From Marasmius tenuissimus (lineage: Eukaryota > Basidiomycota > Agaricomycetes > Agaricales > Marasmiaceae), in NCBI GenBank assembly GCA_029532415.1, contig JAQOTA010000031.1:372001-436000 (forward strand): 64,000 nt of DNA, in the 5' to 3' direction. The first letter of the stretch is position 1. Each line of letters begins with the position of its first letter. The translations under genes were made by a program, and so were the position numbers. Shown in pieces: positions 12,157 to 23,913 of the stretch. The notes under the pieces were generated by a model. That model was not told the DNA's origin and searched no databases. It saw only the letters and a program-made list of their open reading frames with translations.

Positions 12157-12569
12157 ACAATTTCACATTGTACTACCTTGTTTGCCAGGCCCAGCAGGGG
12201 CGAAAACCCTTCTCTCTAAGCCCTATACCTTCCAGACACTGGTAAAAAAAGAGGTGGGCCATTTGAGCTGTGACACTCACCCACCCGTGCAAAAGATGGA
12301 AGCCCCGTTCCGCCAATTCTTCTCTCAAGATATAAGGTACCTAGATGACATTGTAAGGATTTGTAAAATTTTGATAAAGTTTCCGCTCTTATCCATCCAT
12401 TTGGTTTTGAAAACAGGGCTCCGCTTAATGCGTATGAGATCTGTATAAACCCCCACAAATACACTCTATTGTGGGACATTATTGTGGAACATTATATCGT
12501 GGTGAGACAGGATCAGAATCGAGATATCAAGCAACATACCGTTGTCAAGTCAAGCGACATTACTCATTC

Positions 12570-14095
12570 ATTGCTATACTGGAAGCGAGTAACACATGTC
12601 AAAAGAGGACGACGAAGAGGGTTTAAGCGGAGATGGGCCAAATTCAACTGAGAGCCACCAATCTTCATCAGCAGCTATAATGGCTTTCAATGGACATGTT
12701 TGTGAATCCAGAGCTGACACTGGACGGGGTTGAGATGACAGAGAAGAGAGGAAAGGCCAGTGGGGCTGAATCAAAATTCCAGAGCTGACTCTGAGCACCT
12801 CAGCGAGTGTGAGCAAGCAAAGATGAATTGTAATGTTGCAGGATGGGATCGGTTGCGGGGCTGACGTGGGTTGAGATAGGGTGGTTTTGTCAGAACCTCC
12901 AAAGAATCGTTAATGGGCTGATCTTCTTGTTCCAATGCCTGCTTCAAAAAGCTTTCTAGCGGGGGCATGAGGGCTTAATAGTCACGGCTTCAACACCTCC
13001 GAGATATGGCCAAAATTCAACATATAGGCATCCACTTGGGGTCTGGTATATAAATGCTTGGTGACAGATCTTGAAGGTGGGCTATTTGTATACCTGTTGA
13101 CCACTGGGCATGTGTATTGAGAGCCCTATCAAGCATTCAGCAAATATTTGAAGGCATTTGCTCAATTACCTGCAACCCAACTCATTGGATTTCGTATTCT
13201 GAGCTGCCTTCTTGCCTTGGACCCGGGAACGAGTCTGTATGAAAGATGACAGCTCAGAATACAAATGCCAAAGAATGGATGGCACATACTTGAGAACAAA
13301 ATTACTTACAATGATACTGGCCGTTTTTGCGGTATGGTGAGGAGTACCAGGTAGAGCACAGTAAAGAGAGGAAAGTTGATTGAGTGTTCAGGTTTGAATC
13401 CGAACGTCTCTGCAAATTTGTGAGGAAGACAATTAGCCAAAGTCAACCAAGAGCCACCAATCCTCATCAGCAGCTATAATGGCCTCCAACGGACATGTCC
13501 ATGAATCCAGAGCTGACTCTGGACAATGATCACGGAGGAGATAAGAGGAGGAGTCAACGAAGTTGGAACGCTGTGCACTGTGGCAGCGATGGCCAGAAAT
13601 AGATGTGCTGACTAATCCTCAGAAAATTCCCTCTGGATTCCTGGTCCACTTTCAACTTCACTGGTTAATCTGCCTTGAATCATCCCTTCCTCCGTCAACA
13701 GTCAGCTGTCGATAAATCACCTCTTCACTTCAGCTACTACTACTGGCTATATGACAGCTCTACAAATACATGCTCTCTGAGGGCTTTCTCTGCAACGTTC
13801 ACATACTAGTACTGGCATTTGGAACTCGGAGTGCCGGATTGAAGGACAAGTTTTTGCGGTTTGCTACCCAAGTGAGTCCACTGACCTGCCAATGCGAAAT
13901 ATCGGCGAGATATTGAACACATGTTGCTCTCTCACCTCTAGCTGCCTTATGCACTGCACATTGGACCTAGTCACGTTGGAACTCGAAGAAGATGCCAAAA
14001 TCTCGGACCACACTGTATCTTTTCTAATCATAATGTTCATACACATCCCAATACGGTCTGCCCTCTGACCATCCGTGTGAAACCAGCAGTGAATA
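12570..14095. repeat. Inverted, diverged copy of CACTA 5' region and 180-bp repeats (right arm)
   Basis: The reverse complement matches 2365-3300 in order. TCCAGAGCTGACACTGGA-like palindromes occur near 12708, 12780 and 13507, and GCTGCTGATGAGGATTGGTGG-type units (cut short here) flank them on the opposite strand. 13400-14095 is the best-aligned part and includes the exon-like VTLELEED reading. About 12830-13380 has no counterpart on the left and holds no gene that can be supported. The two arms enclose the recombinase remnant. Confidence 0.6.
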
Positions 14096-14329
14096 CACTC
14101 TCAGCCAGTCAACAATTTATTCCTTCTTCAATCCATAGAACGTAACTGCAAAGATTCCTAAACGACAATCCCAAAGGCCATTTCAGATTGTGGGCCAACC
14201 TTCTAAGGTCCTTTGTTGCACACATAGCATCTAAGTTTGTTCTCCCCGCTCTTCAGCTTCGCTCAACAATCACACTTACAATCTCGTGAAGTCTGTCATT
14301 GTCAGCGTGTACTTCCAAAACTTTTCGCA

Positions 14330-15921
14330 ATGCCGGATGACCAACGACCTTACTCTCGCACAAATCCTACCCTTGATGCTATTGCAGCCGACCATCTACC
14401 CCCCCTACTACGATTGATATCACAGCTCACAAAGATTGGTCGAACGCCAACTTCTCTGACAGTTATGGATCAGGGAGTTTGTTATGAAGTTCTTCACATA
14501 ATAGGATATACAGGTTCCCATGCTGGGGCATTCCTGTTGGCCACACTGAAGGCCATTATGCCTTCTACCTGGACCTTCTAGTCAGAGCGTGGCTAGAAGC
14601 TGTCCGAGAGGCTCATGCCACATGTGGCTTGTGGTCCTCACTTCTCATGAAGCTTAGTTCTACCAAGCTCAGTCCTACCAAAGCCAAGATTAATCTGAGC
14701 GGCAGGCTCCTTGCCAGGTTTGCCCTCAATTCCATCAGAGCCAAGGATACTGCTGCATTCGTTCACCATCTCGGTTCCATGATATCTCAACTACAGGGTG
14801 TGTAAGATCCCAGGCTTTCTGACTTTGCTTCGTTTATGTACCTCCTTGATGTCGTTGTGAGGAGGGCAAGGATTGAAGCTCGAGCTCCAGTGCCCGTTGG
14901 AGACTGGTCGGCTTTCTACAAAGGGCTCATTAGTAATGTTTTGCCATCCCTCATTCATCTTTTCATCAAGGTACGGAATTGGAGACTGGTAGATGATCTG
15001 AAAGGACAGCCAATCAGTTACATACTCATATCTGTCATGTTCATCCTTGCCCTCGTCTTGGACGGACCTCATTCACTGGCAGATGCTCTATCCAGCAGCA
15101 TTCTACCTGCGCTTTTCAAGCGCCCATGTTTCCCTCTCAAAGCGGACCTCGAGCAGACCATCTGCCAGTTGTTACGTGGAATCTCCTGCCTCATGGTTTA
15201 TCCAGAGGTTTCAAAGCAGTTTGCGTGCGCGATAAGAAAAGGAGGTTCAATTTTTGACAACTATATGAGGAAGGCACCAGGAGTCTTGTCGGACTGCTGG
15301 CAGGAATGCAAGGCGAAAGCGTCCCACTTTTGTGCTATCAAGAGGGACCTGAAGTCTTGTGGGATCCTGTAAAAGTCTACACTTACGACGGTGTGGAACA
15401 TCCTCGATTTCTAAGCAACGAGTGCTAAATGGCTTTTGCAATCTATCACAGTGTACCAACATGTATGTTCGAAAAGCCAAATGTTGTGTGACCTGTCATG
15501 CGATATATTGCTCTCGAACGTGTCAGAAGATGGATTGGGCACCTGATCATCAAGCTCAATGCACCCCTTCAGGTGCGTATACTCCACTTTGGACGTACAA
15601 GAGACTGATAATATGTCAGCCTCAATCGCAAATCAAAATGAGGATGACCTTCGCTTCATTAGAAAAGCCCTGACATTCTACTTGATTAAAAATGCGAGCA
15701 CGGTCGATTCAATTATCACCTCTTTTGTTAGCCAGCTACTGCACTTGACGTCAGAGCTAAAGAAACCCTTCGCAGAGGACATTTGTCTCATAAGGAACAA
15801 ACATAAGTATCCCATGTTACTGATCAACCTTGACGTCCCACAGCTGCCTACTCCCACCAAGTGGATCATACCCATAAACACTGATTGCGCTCTTTCCATG
15901 ATGCTTTCCATGATAAACTGA
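14330..15921 (+). pseudogene. MYND-type zinc-finger protein gene, degenerate
   Basis: An ATG at 14330 opens MPDDQRPYSRTNPTLDAIAADH. Coding sequence then continues in shifted frames: HYAFYLDLLVRAWLEA (about 14550-14790), ARAPVPVGDWSAFYKGLI and GPHSLADALSSSILPALF (14836-15372), then a MYND-like finger with CCVTCHAIYCSRTCQKMDW followed by HQAQC (about 15480-15570). A C-terminal part follows (DDLRFIRKALTFYLIKNAS, ending SMIN at 15921). MYND fingers bind two zinc ions and mediate protein contacts, and such genes are very numerous in Agaricomycetes. A putative 38-bp intron near 14516 is unusually short and the finger is out of frame with its neighbours, so I call it a pseudogene, although unrecognised introns could rescue part of it. 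Confidence 0.5.
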
Positions 15922-15959
15922 CTAGGTCACAGAGACCGGCATCAATCTATGGTGTGCTG

Positions 15960-16165
15960 ATAGAGTTATAGCAACGAGATCGCTGTTCAATGCCCCACAG
16001 CTGACTGAGCACCACCAGTTGCTCCCAGCAGCTGTGATGGTCTGCAACAAACATGTCTGCAGATCCAGAGCTAACACTGGACGGGGCTGGAACGACAGGA
16101 AAGAGACAAAGAACTTGAATGTTCAGAATTGAATCCAAATGTCTGCGAATTCATGAGGAGGAAGA
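15960..16165 (-). repeat. Isolated copy of the CACTA 180-bp repeat
   Basis: On the minus strand this holds the palindrome variant TCCAGTGTTAGCTCTGGA (reverse of 16065-16082), the TGATGGTCTGCAAC segment, and the tail about toes of fingers GAATTCGCAGACATTTGG, matching the unit at 3091-3250. It is cut by the solo LTR that starts at 16172. Confidence 0.6.
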
Positions 16166-16171
16166 CGATCA

Positions 16172-16627
16172 TGTTGAGCCAGCATAGTTAAAGTGCACAG
16201 TGGGTATAACGAAGTAAACCTCACATGGGTAATACACAGAGTGTTCTTGTAGACTTGAGATGCTTGTGAAGAGGTGATAATCGAGTAGATTGTCCTAAGG
16301 CTTAAGGCCTTGGAATACCAGCTTTTATACACAAGTTTCTGTACATGTAAGAGTAATTACAATACTATGAAACTACTACTAGAAGTAGGTATTTAGCCAA
16401 TACTAATGAGTCTTTCATCTGTTGTGCCTTGCACTTTGGACTATAAGCATCATACTTGATGTAACTACATACGTAGTAGATATCTACAGTGTCATTTGTG
16501 AAGCAATAACTACATAGATACATTCTTGCATGAGAGCGCAAGTGTTCCTAGAGGCGTAGCTCTATAAATAGTGTGACGCGTAAACAACACGTCAATATGT
16601 ATCACATAATATCCATCATGTTCAACA
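16172..16627 (-). mobile_element. Solo LTR with perfect 5-bp target-site duplication
   Basis: 456 bp bounded by TGTTGAGCC and TTCAACA, flanked on both sides by GATCA (16167-16171 and 16628-16632). The TATA-type motif TATAAAAGCTGG lies on the minus strand (about 16315-16325), so the LTR is oriented minus. The imperfect hairpin GACGCGTAAACAACACGTC sits near its minus-strand start. A related, rearranged LTR lies at ~30650-31177. A solo LTR is what remains after recombination between the two LTRs of a retrotransposon. Confidence 0.85.
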
Positions 16628-16968
16628 GATCAGGCAAACTTGACCAGAAGCCACCCTTCAAAAAGTGACTCGAGGACTGGCAAATGGCGCATGAAAATGC
16701 TTGATGTGCTGAAAGAGTTTTTACTTTCCAGAAATCTGGAGGTGACATCTCTTTGCTCACATCTCAATGCACACATTCCAACCAACGCGATTATTCTAGG
16801 TGAAGTTTGACTTCGACAACCTCGGCAGTGTTTCTGTGGAAAGGACAACAGTATGTCCAGGACTCCATGCCACTGACCCCGGTGGTGCAAGAGTGCCTGT
16901 GCGAACTGTTTGAAATCAATTTTTAATATGAGTTACTTGCGCTCGACAGACTCATCAACACCACCTCC

Positions 16969-18217
16969 ATGTCAAAGAGCGAGCAGGAGCAAGAGGTTCT
17001 TGGAACCATTCCCTACTTCAACAGCTCATTGATTCCGCAATGGAGTTTGTACCCCAATACAGGGTGCAGTCGTGAAGGGTTCGCCTCTGAGAGCATCAGC
17101 ATGCGGCGGGCCATGTTGCTAGAGCTGTATCAAGTGACAAAAGGTTGGAATGGGGGCAAGTACTCTATGCCACAGCCCCTTGTGGAGGGTGTGGATGTCC
17201 TGAAGTACTGGGAGAGGGAGGCAACAGAGCAGGAGGTCTTCCAGTTCAAGAAGGGCCTTGCCCACCATTACGTATCTTCCTTTAGTTCAGTCTTCAGTAG
17301 AGCACCGTTACTCCCCCACAAGCTCTGATCACCCTTGCTTGTTTTTTTTGTCACCTGTATCACTGCTTGATTGCAATTCTATGAACACCGAGTCCATTAT
17401 CACTATTTGTCTGTGTGATAATCCGCTCAATCTCAGACTTTTCCTCATCTTCCCCTCTCTCTTCACTCATGACCTCCTCTTGCTATGGGAACTCCAGGGC
17501 TCTTCACAGCCTATGAACAGGCAAAGGAGACAACGACGTTGAAAGAGCTGGCAGTGAGAAAGGGGTATTTGCCAAACAAATTCAACAAGCGTTCTTTGTG
17601 ATTAGGGGTCAGTCCAAGGTATGTGCTCTAGAGTTTTCATGAGTTTTGCACTAACGACACAACTCAGTGTTCTCCTCAACAACTACAAGGCTGCGTGTGA
17701 AGTTGACAGGACAGTGACACTGACTGAGAGCCTCATATGTGCTCTAGCACGTTTCAATGAAGCTCCAGTTGCCCTTGTCTTCGTCTCCAATGGTGCAAAT
17801 CATCCCGCGTTGATGCACAATCTGGCAGTCGAGTCACAAGATCCCATTGTGCGGGTATCAAAGCACTATCTGCCTCATGATATTGATCTTCTTTCACAAC
17901 TCAACTCATTCGATCTGCGTCTGGATTCCGGACGGACTGAATGGGAAATCCGGACAGGCGGAATGATGCTGAATTTTAGGCGCTCTAACATGCGGGGAAC
18001 ATTCAGAATGTTTGTCGCATGCTTGCCACCCCACTCCTCAGCTGAAAGATTGTGTTTTAGCAAGATTTCAGTGGGCCAGAGACTCAAAGAAAGCCCCGAG
18101 TTTTTGAGATGCTTCAGCATGATAGAATTGATTCTAAAGCTTGAACTATTCACCGTATATTTAGGCTTCCAGTTTCAGCCCAATGTATCATCTTTTCCTA
18201 GGACATCTTGCTGCTGA
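16969..18217 (+). CDS. Uncharacterised gene or pseudogene, three exons
   Basis: Exon 1 (16969-~17270) begins MSKSEQEQEVLGTIPYFN and ends near FQFKKGLAHHY. After an intron, ~17482-17618 reads GLFTAYEQAKETTTLKELAVRKGYLP and meets one TGA. A good intron (GTATGTG at ~17619 to CTCAG at ~17668) leads in the same frame to VLLNNYKAACEVDRTVTLTE and VALVFVSNGANHPALMHNLAV, stopping near 18217. No domain is recognised. The single TGA and the transposon-rich surroundings suggest a decayed transposon-borne gene. Confidence 0.35.
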
Positions 18218-18469
18218 GAATTTTGCCAAAACTTTACGTTTTCCTGTGATATTAGAACATTGGATCCAGTGCAAAGTACTGAATTTTAGCAATATTGTCG
18301 CTCAACCAATACCCCGCTGAAAGTTCAATATTTAGAAGATCTTTCGAGCTGGCAAAATCACTCTGAAAGTTCAAATTTTGATGGGATTTACCTCGCCATA
18401 GATTCTACCTAAGTTTCAGTGCATTAGAGATGTTTTCCCCATGGGAAAATCCCTCTAACATGACCAAAT
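18218..18469. other. Spacer between the 16969 gene and Copia A
   Basis: AT-rich sequence with no reading frame of note. It contains partly repeated CTGAAAGTTCAA(A/T) motifs (near 18318 and 18363) and replaces the lost 3' end of Copia A. Confidence 0.35.
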
Positions 18470-19061
18470 TTATCAAGTGATAATCTAATGTGCCAGCAAG
18501 ATAGCGGCAGATGTACAGAGCTTTATCGAGGTGCTCCTTCGGTGGATTAGAAGAGAACTGGGAAAACTTTGTAACTGCATAGGCAATATCAGGATGTGTG
18601 CCCAGCATAATGTACAGAAGTGACCCAATCGCAGACTGGAATTTGGAGTGAATGGCAGGATTGACTGGACCATTGTTGGGAGTTGGCACATAACCAGCAG
18701 GTAAGGGCGTAGGAGCACCTTTTGCATTCTGCATCCCAAAACGTTCAAGGACTTTCTTCAGATAGTCCTTCTGGTGAATCATAATCTTATTGCCTTCGCG
18801 ATGAATGCTCATGTGGAGAAACTCACTAGCATCACCCATATTGCGGCATTCCCATTGAGCCATGAACTCAGCTTTCTTCTATTCAACAAAAGCTTTGTTA
18901 GGACCCATGAAGCGTGCATTGTCAACATAAATGATTGCATACACAACTTCACCACTCTTTGGATCTTTGCGGATGAAGAGTCCAGCATCAGAAGTTAGAC
19001 GTTTGAAGCCTAGTACTTCCATGGACGAGCTGAGGGTTCGCCACCACTCAGAGTGGCACAT
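18470..19061 (-). pseudogene. Copia A reverse transcriptase C-terminal part
   Basis: Begins at EWWRTLSSSMEVLGFKRL and holds the catalytic-loop motif as YVDNARF instead of YVDD, then GDASEFLHMSIHREG, FGMQNAKGAPTPLP and GSLLYIMLGTHPDIAYAV. Sequence similarity to Copia B stops after LAGTLDYHLIN (about 18470). Upstream of the RT piece, ACARGCATL is joined directly to the EWWRTL region, marking the internal deletion. Confidence 0.8.
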
Positions 19062-19249
19062 CCCCTGGCACAGGCCTCCTGCAGGTTCGTCAACCTGAGG
19101 TCCTGATCCCTATAAAGGTTTGGAGGGATGTCTGAGATCTGGAAACAGAGTATCATCCCATCCGTCATCAGAGTCTTCATCTTCCAAAGGAATGTTGGGA
19201 TTTTCACCCAAAGTAAATGGTTCACTACCGACAGGTGTGAAGCCACAAG

Positions 19250-20270
19250 TTTGGCATCAGGACACCCATTATACAGTGTCTCATCGAATAGTGCAGTGCT
19301 ACCTTTGAATACAGAATTATTACTTCACATGAACAGGAAGCCTTTCATCCCATCTTGATAGCTGATGAAGGTCATTAACTCACTGTGAGGAGCAAGCTTA
19401 TTCTTCCTACAATCTTCAGGAATGAAGACGTAGGCTGCACAACCCATAACTCAGAGATGTGAAACATCAGGTGCTTCACCGTAAAGTATTTTGAACAGAG
19501 TTCGCCAGCTCAATCGCTGTACAGGAGTGCAATTATAGAGGTGGACGGCGTGCACATGGCAGAATTCCCACCAGGACTGAGGCATACAAGCTTCAAAGTG
19601 AAGAGCTTCAGCCTTCTCAAGTGATGTAGTACTTGTACTGGTGATAAGATTCAGCCGGGTACGACTTCAAATCCGAATGTATGTGTTCAAACAGTTTAGA
19701 AGCTCTCATTGTAGAGTCGGGGAACGATTTCTTGTGCATCTTGCCTTCAGCACAACCATGACACAGAGGTGTCTTCTTGGTAGGCATCTTAAGGTCAAGT
19801 GGGAAACCTTGTGTATGTTTCCAAGCTTTGTTCAGGGCTTTATCCAATGGATGCCCAAAGCGTCTGTGCTCAATATCGTGGTCGAAGCTGTAAACGACCG
19901 ACTTGGCCATTAAAACCTCAGCAGATGCTTTCCATGAGTGTACCCAATAAATGGTTTGACCAGGCATATGAGGGTAGGAAACAAGTGACTGTTGTTGCTG
20001 TGATGAATAGAAGGCTAACTTCTTCGCGTTTCCACGAATTGATAGACCATCTTGAAGGAACTCTCCCATTGATAGTAGACATATGTCCAATTGAGGTATG
20101 TAATAGACAGGATAGAGACGTGAGATACGCTCAGTAAGTTTCCTGTCATGTCCTTCAATGTTATGCTTAATGAAGACAGTGCCTTTACCCTTGATCTGTA
20201 TAGGGTTGCCCTTATTTGCAGTATTTACAATAGGACCATCAAGCGATTCATATTCAGCGAAATCATTCAT
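19250..20270 (-). pseudogene. Copia A GAG-pre-integrase and integrase remnants
   Basis: 20270-19617 contains YYIPQLDICLLSMGEFLQDG, HRRFGHPLD and CHGCAEGKMHKKSFP, the zinc-binding pre-integrase module, then FEHIHSDLKSYPAESYHQYKYY, the start of the integrase core with its first acidic residue. A stop follows. Next in frame at ~19610-19500 is KAEALHFEACMPQSWWEFC, which belongs after the core, so the catalytic centre is deleted. MGCAAYVFIPEDCRKNKLAPHSE follows. Not functional. Confidence 0.75.
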
Positions 20271-20309
20271 GTCATTTGTGAAATGAGAGAAGGTACCAGA
20301 ATCAAGGAG

Positions 20310-22037
20310 CTAACCCTGTGTGTTGTTCACACTTTTCTTTCCCTTACATTGAGTACACCCCACAAAGTGGGAACTGATTGCATGACAATATTGTACAAGT
20401 GTTGCCAGATCACTACTACTACCGCGCAAACTACTGATACCAACTAATTGGGAGCAGTGCTGTAGGTTTGCATCAGCTTGGGAAAGCAGGTCAAGGTATG
20501 GTACTTGCCTGTCATCGTGGAACAATCCAAGAGAGACGTCATCCGGGATGTCCTCAACTCCTGCAGCTTTGGCAATATCGTTGTCAACATCATTACCAAA
20601 TAGAGAAGTCATATTGTTCATACCATCGTCAGATCCCCAGTCCATCTCTACATCTTCATCAGGATCAGTGCTGCAAGCACGTTTAGAAGAAGTAGAAGAA
20701 GGACATCCGGCGCCTTCATCTTCCGAATCGTCCTCCAGAACTCGCTTGGACAAGGAACCAGGCTTCAAGATACGATCCTGGAGCAAACAATTGGCGGTGG
20801 ATGTGACGATCTGTTTGAACGGTTTGAGATGCCGCACCGTCTTAGGGACACCAAGTCTGTCAGCAAGTGAACGTGCTTCATGTACATCATCAAATACTGA
20901 CTCGGATGGCTTGAAACTGGTGAAGGACTGCATGGCAGCCAGATTCTTCTTGACAGCGGGAGGAATGGTGCTGTCACAAGACTTGTCCCAGTGACCAGTA
21001 AAGTGCGCTGGGGGCGGTGATCCCCTAGCACGACTAGGAGGGGCACTGGCAATCTCGGCGCGCAAGGAGTTGTTGACTGCGTTCAACGCAATACGTTCCC
21101 TGCGGTCAGTGATCGAGGAGTAAGGACGAACAGGAGGAGGGGAAGCGACGACGGATGCGTAGGACGCAAGATGGGAGTGATCATGAGACCGATTGTAACC
21201 ACTGTTACCACCGGCGTTGCCAGGACCCTGGTGCTGATTGATACCACTGCGGGTACCACGCTGCTGCTGCTTCTTCTTCTTACCCTTGTTCTGGTTTGAA
21301 GATTGGCGTTGCTGCTGCTGCCGCTGTGGTGGGTGAGTGTTGGTCTGCTGCTGATACCCACACTGCTGCACTTGCTGCTGCAGGCGCTGCTGCTGACCGA
21401 ACGATGGTTCACAATTACCAGCACGCTTGACCGCAGAGAGGTGGTTGGCAAGCTGAGGATTCTGGTGCTCGTATTCAACCATGATCACATCATGGACCTT
21501 GGAAACGGTGATGTGGTCTTCATCCTCAGGATCCCTGACATAGTCATGAAGGGATTTGGATGAGGCGGCATCCCATTCGGGAGGAATAGCGGCAATGAGC
21601 AAGAGGGATTTGATCAACTCGGGGAGAACCACTCCTACCTCAGAGAGTCGTTCAATATAGGACTTGAACTTGGCGATGCTGGCTTGGGGATGAGAGGTGG
21701 TAAGTCTGAAAGAGACGAGTTTAACAAAGTCGCCATAGATGGCAGACAAAGTAGGCTCGCTGTAGGTGTCGTTCAGCTGTTCCCAAGCCCTCTGGGTGTT
21801 CATGTCCTTAATCAGATCGAAGACCTCCTTGGTGGTGGTGATCTGGATGATTCCCATGAGCTGGAGATCTTCCTTGTCCCAAGCAAGACTTTCCTTGACC
21901 CATGCATTGTGCTCCTCAGGAGGGACGGTATCACGGACAACAGGAGTAACCCCAACGGGGCTAGTGACAGTGCCAAGGGGCATGGAGGGACATGGTTCAT
22001 TGCCAGTGAGATGACCATAAAGACCTTGGGTCTTGCA
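20310..22037 (-). pseudogene. Copia A gag, N-terminus cut off
   Basis: Reading starts inside the Gypsy LTR but genuine gag begins at 22037 (CKTQGLYGHLTGNEPCP). It runs through AWEQLNDTYSEPTLSAIYGDF, IAKFKSYIERL and LLIAAIPPEWDAASSKSLHD, all typical of Copia gag (UBN2-like). A Gln-rich stretch (~21420-21230) is followed by Lys/Gln-rich GKKKKQQQRGTR. The C-terminal half is acidic (DDSEDEGAG, DPDEDVEMDWGSDDG). No CCHC knuckle is visible. Gag forms the particle that packages element RNA. The missing first ~30 residues are encoded at 29712-29800 on the other side of the Gypsy or in its paralogue. Confidence 0.8.
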
Positions 22038-22417
22038 TGTCATGAATTTCCCTCCTATCTTATCTTTTCTCTTTATCTTATCCTTTTCCATCTTATCTAT
22101 ATCTTATCCCTCACATGACTTGTATCTCATCATATGGACACATGGTAGATACATGAAGGGACCCACATGCTGTAGACACATGTTGGTCCTGTTTCAGATA
22201 CTGTTTCACGATGTCATACCTCAATGTCATACCTCACCGTAGACACACGCCACAGTCCTCCAAGTAGTATATGAGAAGTAGATACTCTGCATGTATTCCC
22301 CAGTCTTGAGCTGGTTTATTCCTCACCAGTATTGAGTTCTCTATTCTTTGCCTCATTCTTTGTTGTCTGAAAGCTTAGTGTGACGCGTCACCAGGCCAGA
22401 ACTGGTGATTTCTGACA
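22038..22417 (+). repeat. 5' LTR of the left Gypsy
   Basis: 380 bp, TGTCATGAATTTCCC...TTCTGACA. It matches the reverse complement of 29801-30167 closely, with a few substitutions and a 13-base local duplication (ATGTCATACCTCA at about 22213-22240) absent from the right LTR. It is preceded by TTGCA (22033-22037). Confidence 0.85.
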
Positions 22418-23136
22418 TTAGCTCAAGACTTCTCTATTCCTCTTGACCGTCGCACGTTCTCCTACCCCAAACCCTTGATCTTTCATACTACATCCTTTCC
22501 CCTATCCTGAAACTTTGATCCTACACATTTCATAAACCTTCCACACCCTCATCCTTTTCTTCTCTCATCATCTTTCCCCTTCTGCCGGTGATTGGAAAAT
22601 TCCACGTATACTACCAGGTATACTGTTGGTCTTGCTGAGTTGGCTGCCCAAAGAAGGTCTGGCGCACCCAATCAGTGAAAGAAGCCACTTCTATTAAAAC
22701 AATCTTTGGCTATTCTCCTTTAGTGGAGGTAGTTTAGGGGCCTACTTCCCTTCCCAGGAAGACTTCGGCTATCTCAGCTTATAAACTGAGAGACGTCGGC
22801 TGGGCATTGCAAATCAATAGTAGTTCTTGGGCTCCATAGCTACATACATACATTTACCTACATACAATACAACCCGAGGTTGGTTTCCCTACGAGGCCAA
22901 CTGACGAAGAACGAGTTTAGTTTTGAAGGAAAGTCAAACTAAACGAGTTATTACAATATTTACCCCTACAATACAACCCGCAAGTACCTGAGTGAGGTAG
23001 CCAGCAAAGAAGGAGACAAACAGCTGGTCTAAGATAAAAAATATAAGATCTCGATCAGTTTAGTAGTGGACTTTAGATTACCTTTTACTATACCACATGA
23101 CCAACACCACACCTGTACCCAGAAACCTCGTACATC

Positions 23137-23913
23137 ATGAGCAATAACACTGAGAACCCACAACAACCCCAGCCTGTTGAAGACCCTGTCACCGCACACC
23201 TGACCAATGAACAATGAAACCTCTTCTCACCCAACCTAGAACATGCCAATTTCTGGCAACTCCTATGGGCTCTGTTCCAGACACTACTCTTATGGATCCA
23301 GAGCATTGCCCACGCCAGCAGAAACACCTCCACGGCAACAGAGAGGATATCAGGCAACATAGACAAATTCATGAACCGAGAACCAAAGCTAGATATTTCC
23401 CCACCAGAGAAGTTTGCAGGCTCACCTGAGAAGGTCAATGCTTTTGTAAACACATTAGTCCTCTACTTCAAAGGAAAGAAGATCAACACAGACAAAGGGC
23501 GAATCATATATGCTCTTTCTATGGTTGTTGGCGGCACAAATGACATTGCTACCAATTGGGCAGATCTACAATGAAAACTGATCGTTGAAGAAGATGATAG
23601 CCAGTTAAAGACATGGAAGGACTTCTGTGATGCCCTGGGGGCCTACTTCAAGTACTTGTCTACCAAAGATGAGCTACAGACTAAGCTCACCAACTTGAAG
23701 CAGGGAAAAGGGACTGCCGATGAATTTATCATGCAGTTCAAGGTAATCATGGGAGGGACAGCCTTTGATGATGAAGCTCTCTTGTACTGGTTTAAACTTG
23801 GGTTAAATGATGGGTTGAGGAAATCAGTTTGGAGCTTACATCCCATGCTGACAACTCTCAAAGAATGGATGAACAAAGTGTCAAATCAAGATCGCACCTA
23901 TCGCATGGATTGA
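23137..23913 (+). pseudogene. Left Gypsy gag
   Basis: The ATG at 23137 opens MSNNTENPQQPQPVEDPV. The capsid part includes LDISPPEKFAGSPEKVNAFV and KDFCDALGAYFKYLS, then WFKLGLNDGLRKSV. In-frame TGA codons interrupt it at about 23215, 23572 and 23911, each where Arg (CGA) would fit. A CCHC-type knuckle (CYKCKK) at about 24090 is frameshifted by one base, and the last Cys position reads Tyr. Family role: nucleocapsid protein that packages element RNA. Dead copy, matched by the right arm. Confidence 0.75.

Larger units (their letters stand above)
18470..22037 (-). mobile_element. Copia-type retrotransposon A, internally deleted and truncated
   Basis: On the minus strand the order is gag (22037-~20310), GAG-pre-integrase and start of integrase (20270-19617), integrase end (19616-~19250) and reverse transcriptase end (~19061-18470). 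The central integrase core and most of the reverse transcriptase are missing. At 22037 the gag is cut by the Gypsy LTR, next to TTGCA. At ~18470 the RNase H region is replaced by unrelated sequence, so no LTR remains on this side. Its gag differs from that of Copia B (34514 on) by roughly a fifth of residues, so the two are separate copies of one family. Confidence 0.8.

Noticed and set aside
22038..22091. Extension of the Copia gag frame to an ATG at 22091
   Set aside because: Those codons lie inside the Gypsy LTR; genuine gag starts at the insertion junction 22037.
23088..23453. Antisense 121-residue frame, also at 34104-34469
   Set aside because: Opposite strand of Gypsy gag; it appears twice only because the inverted repeat is duplicated.
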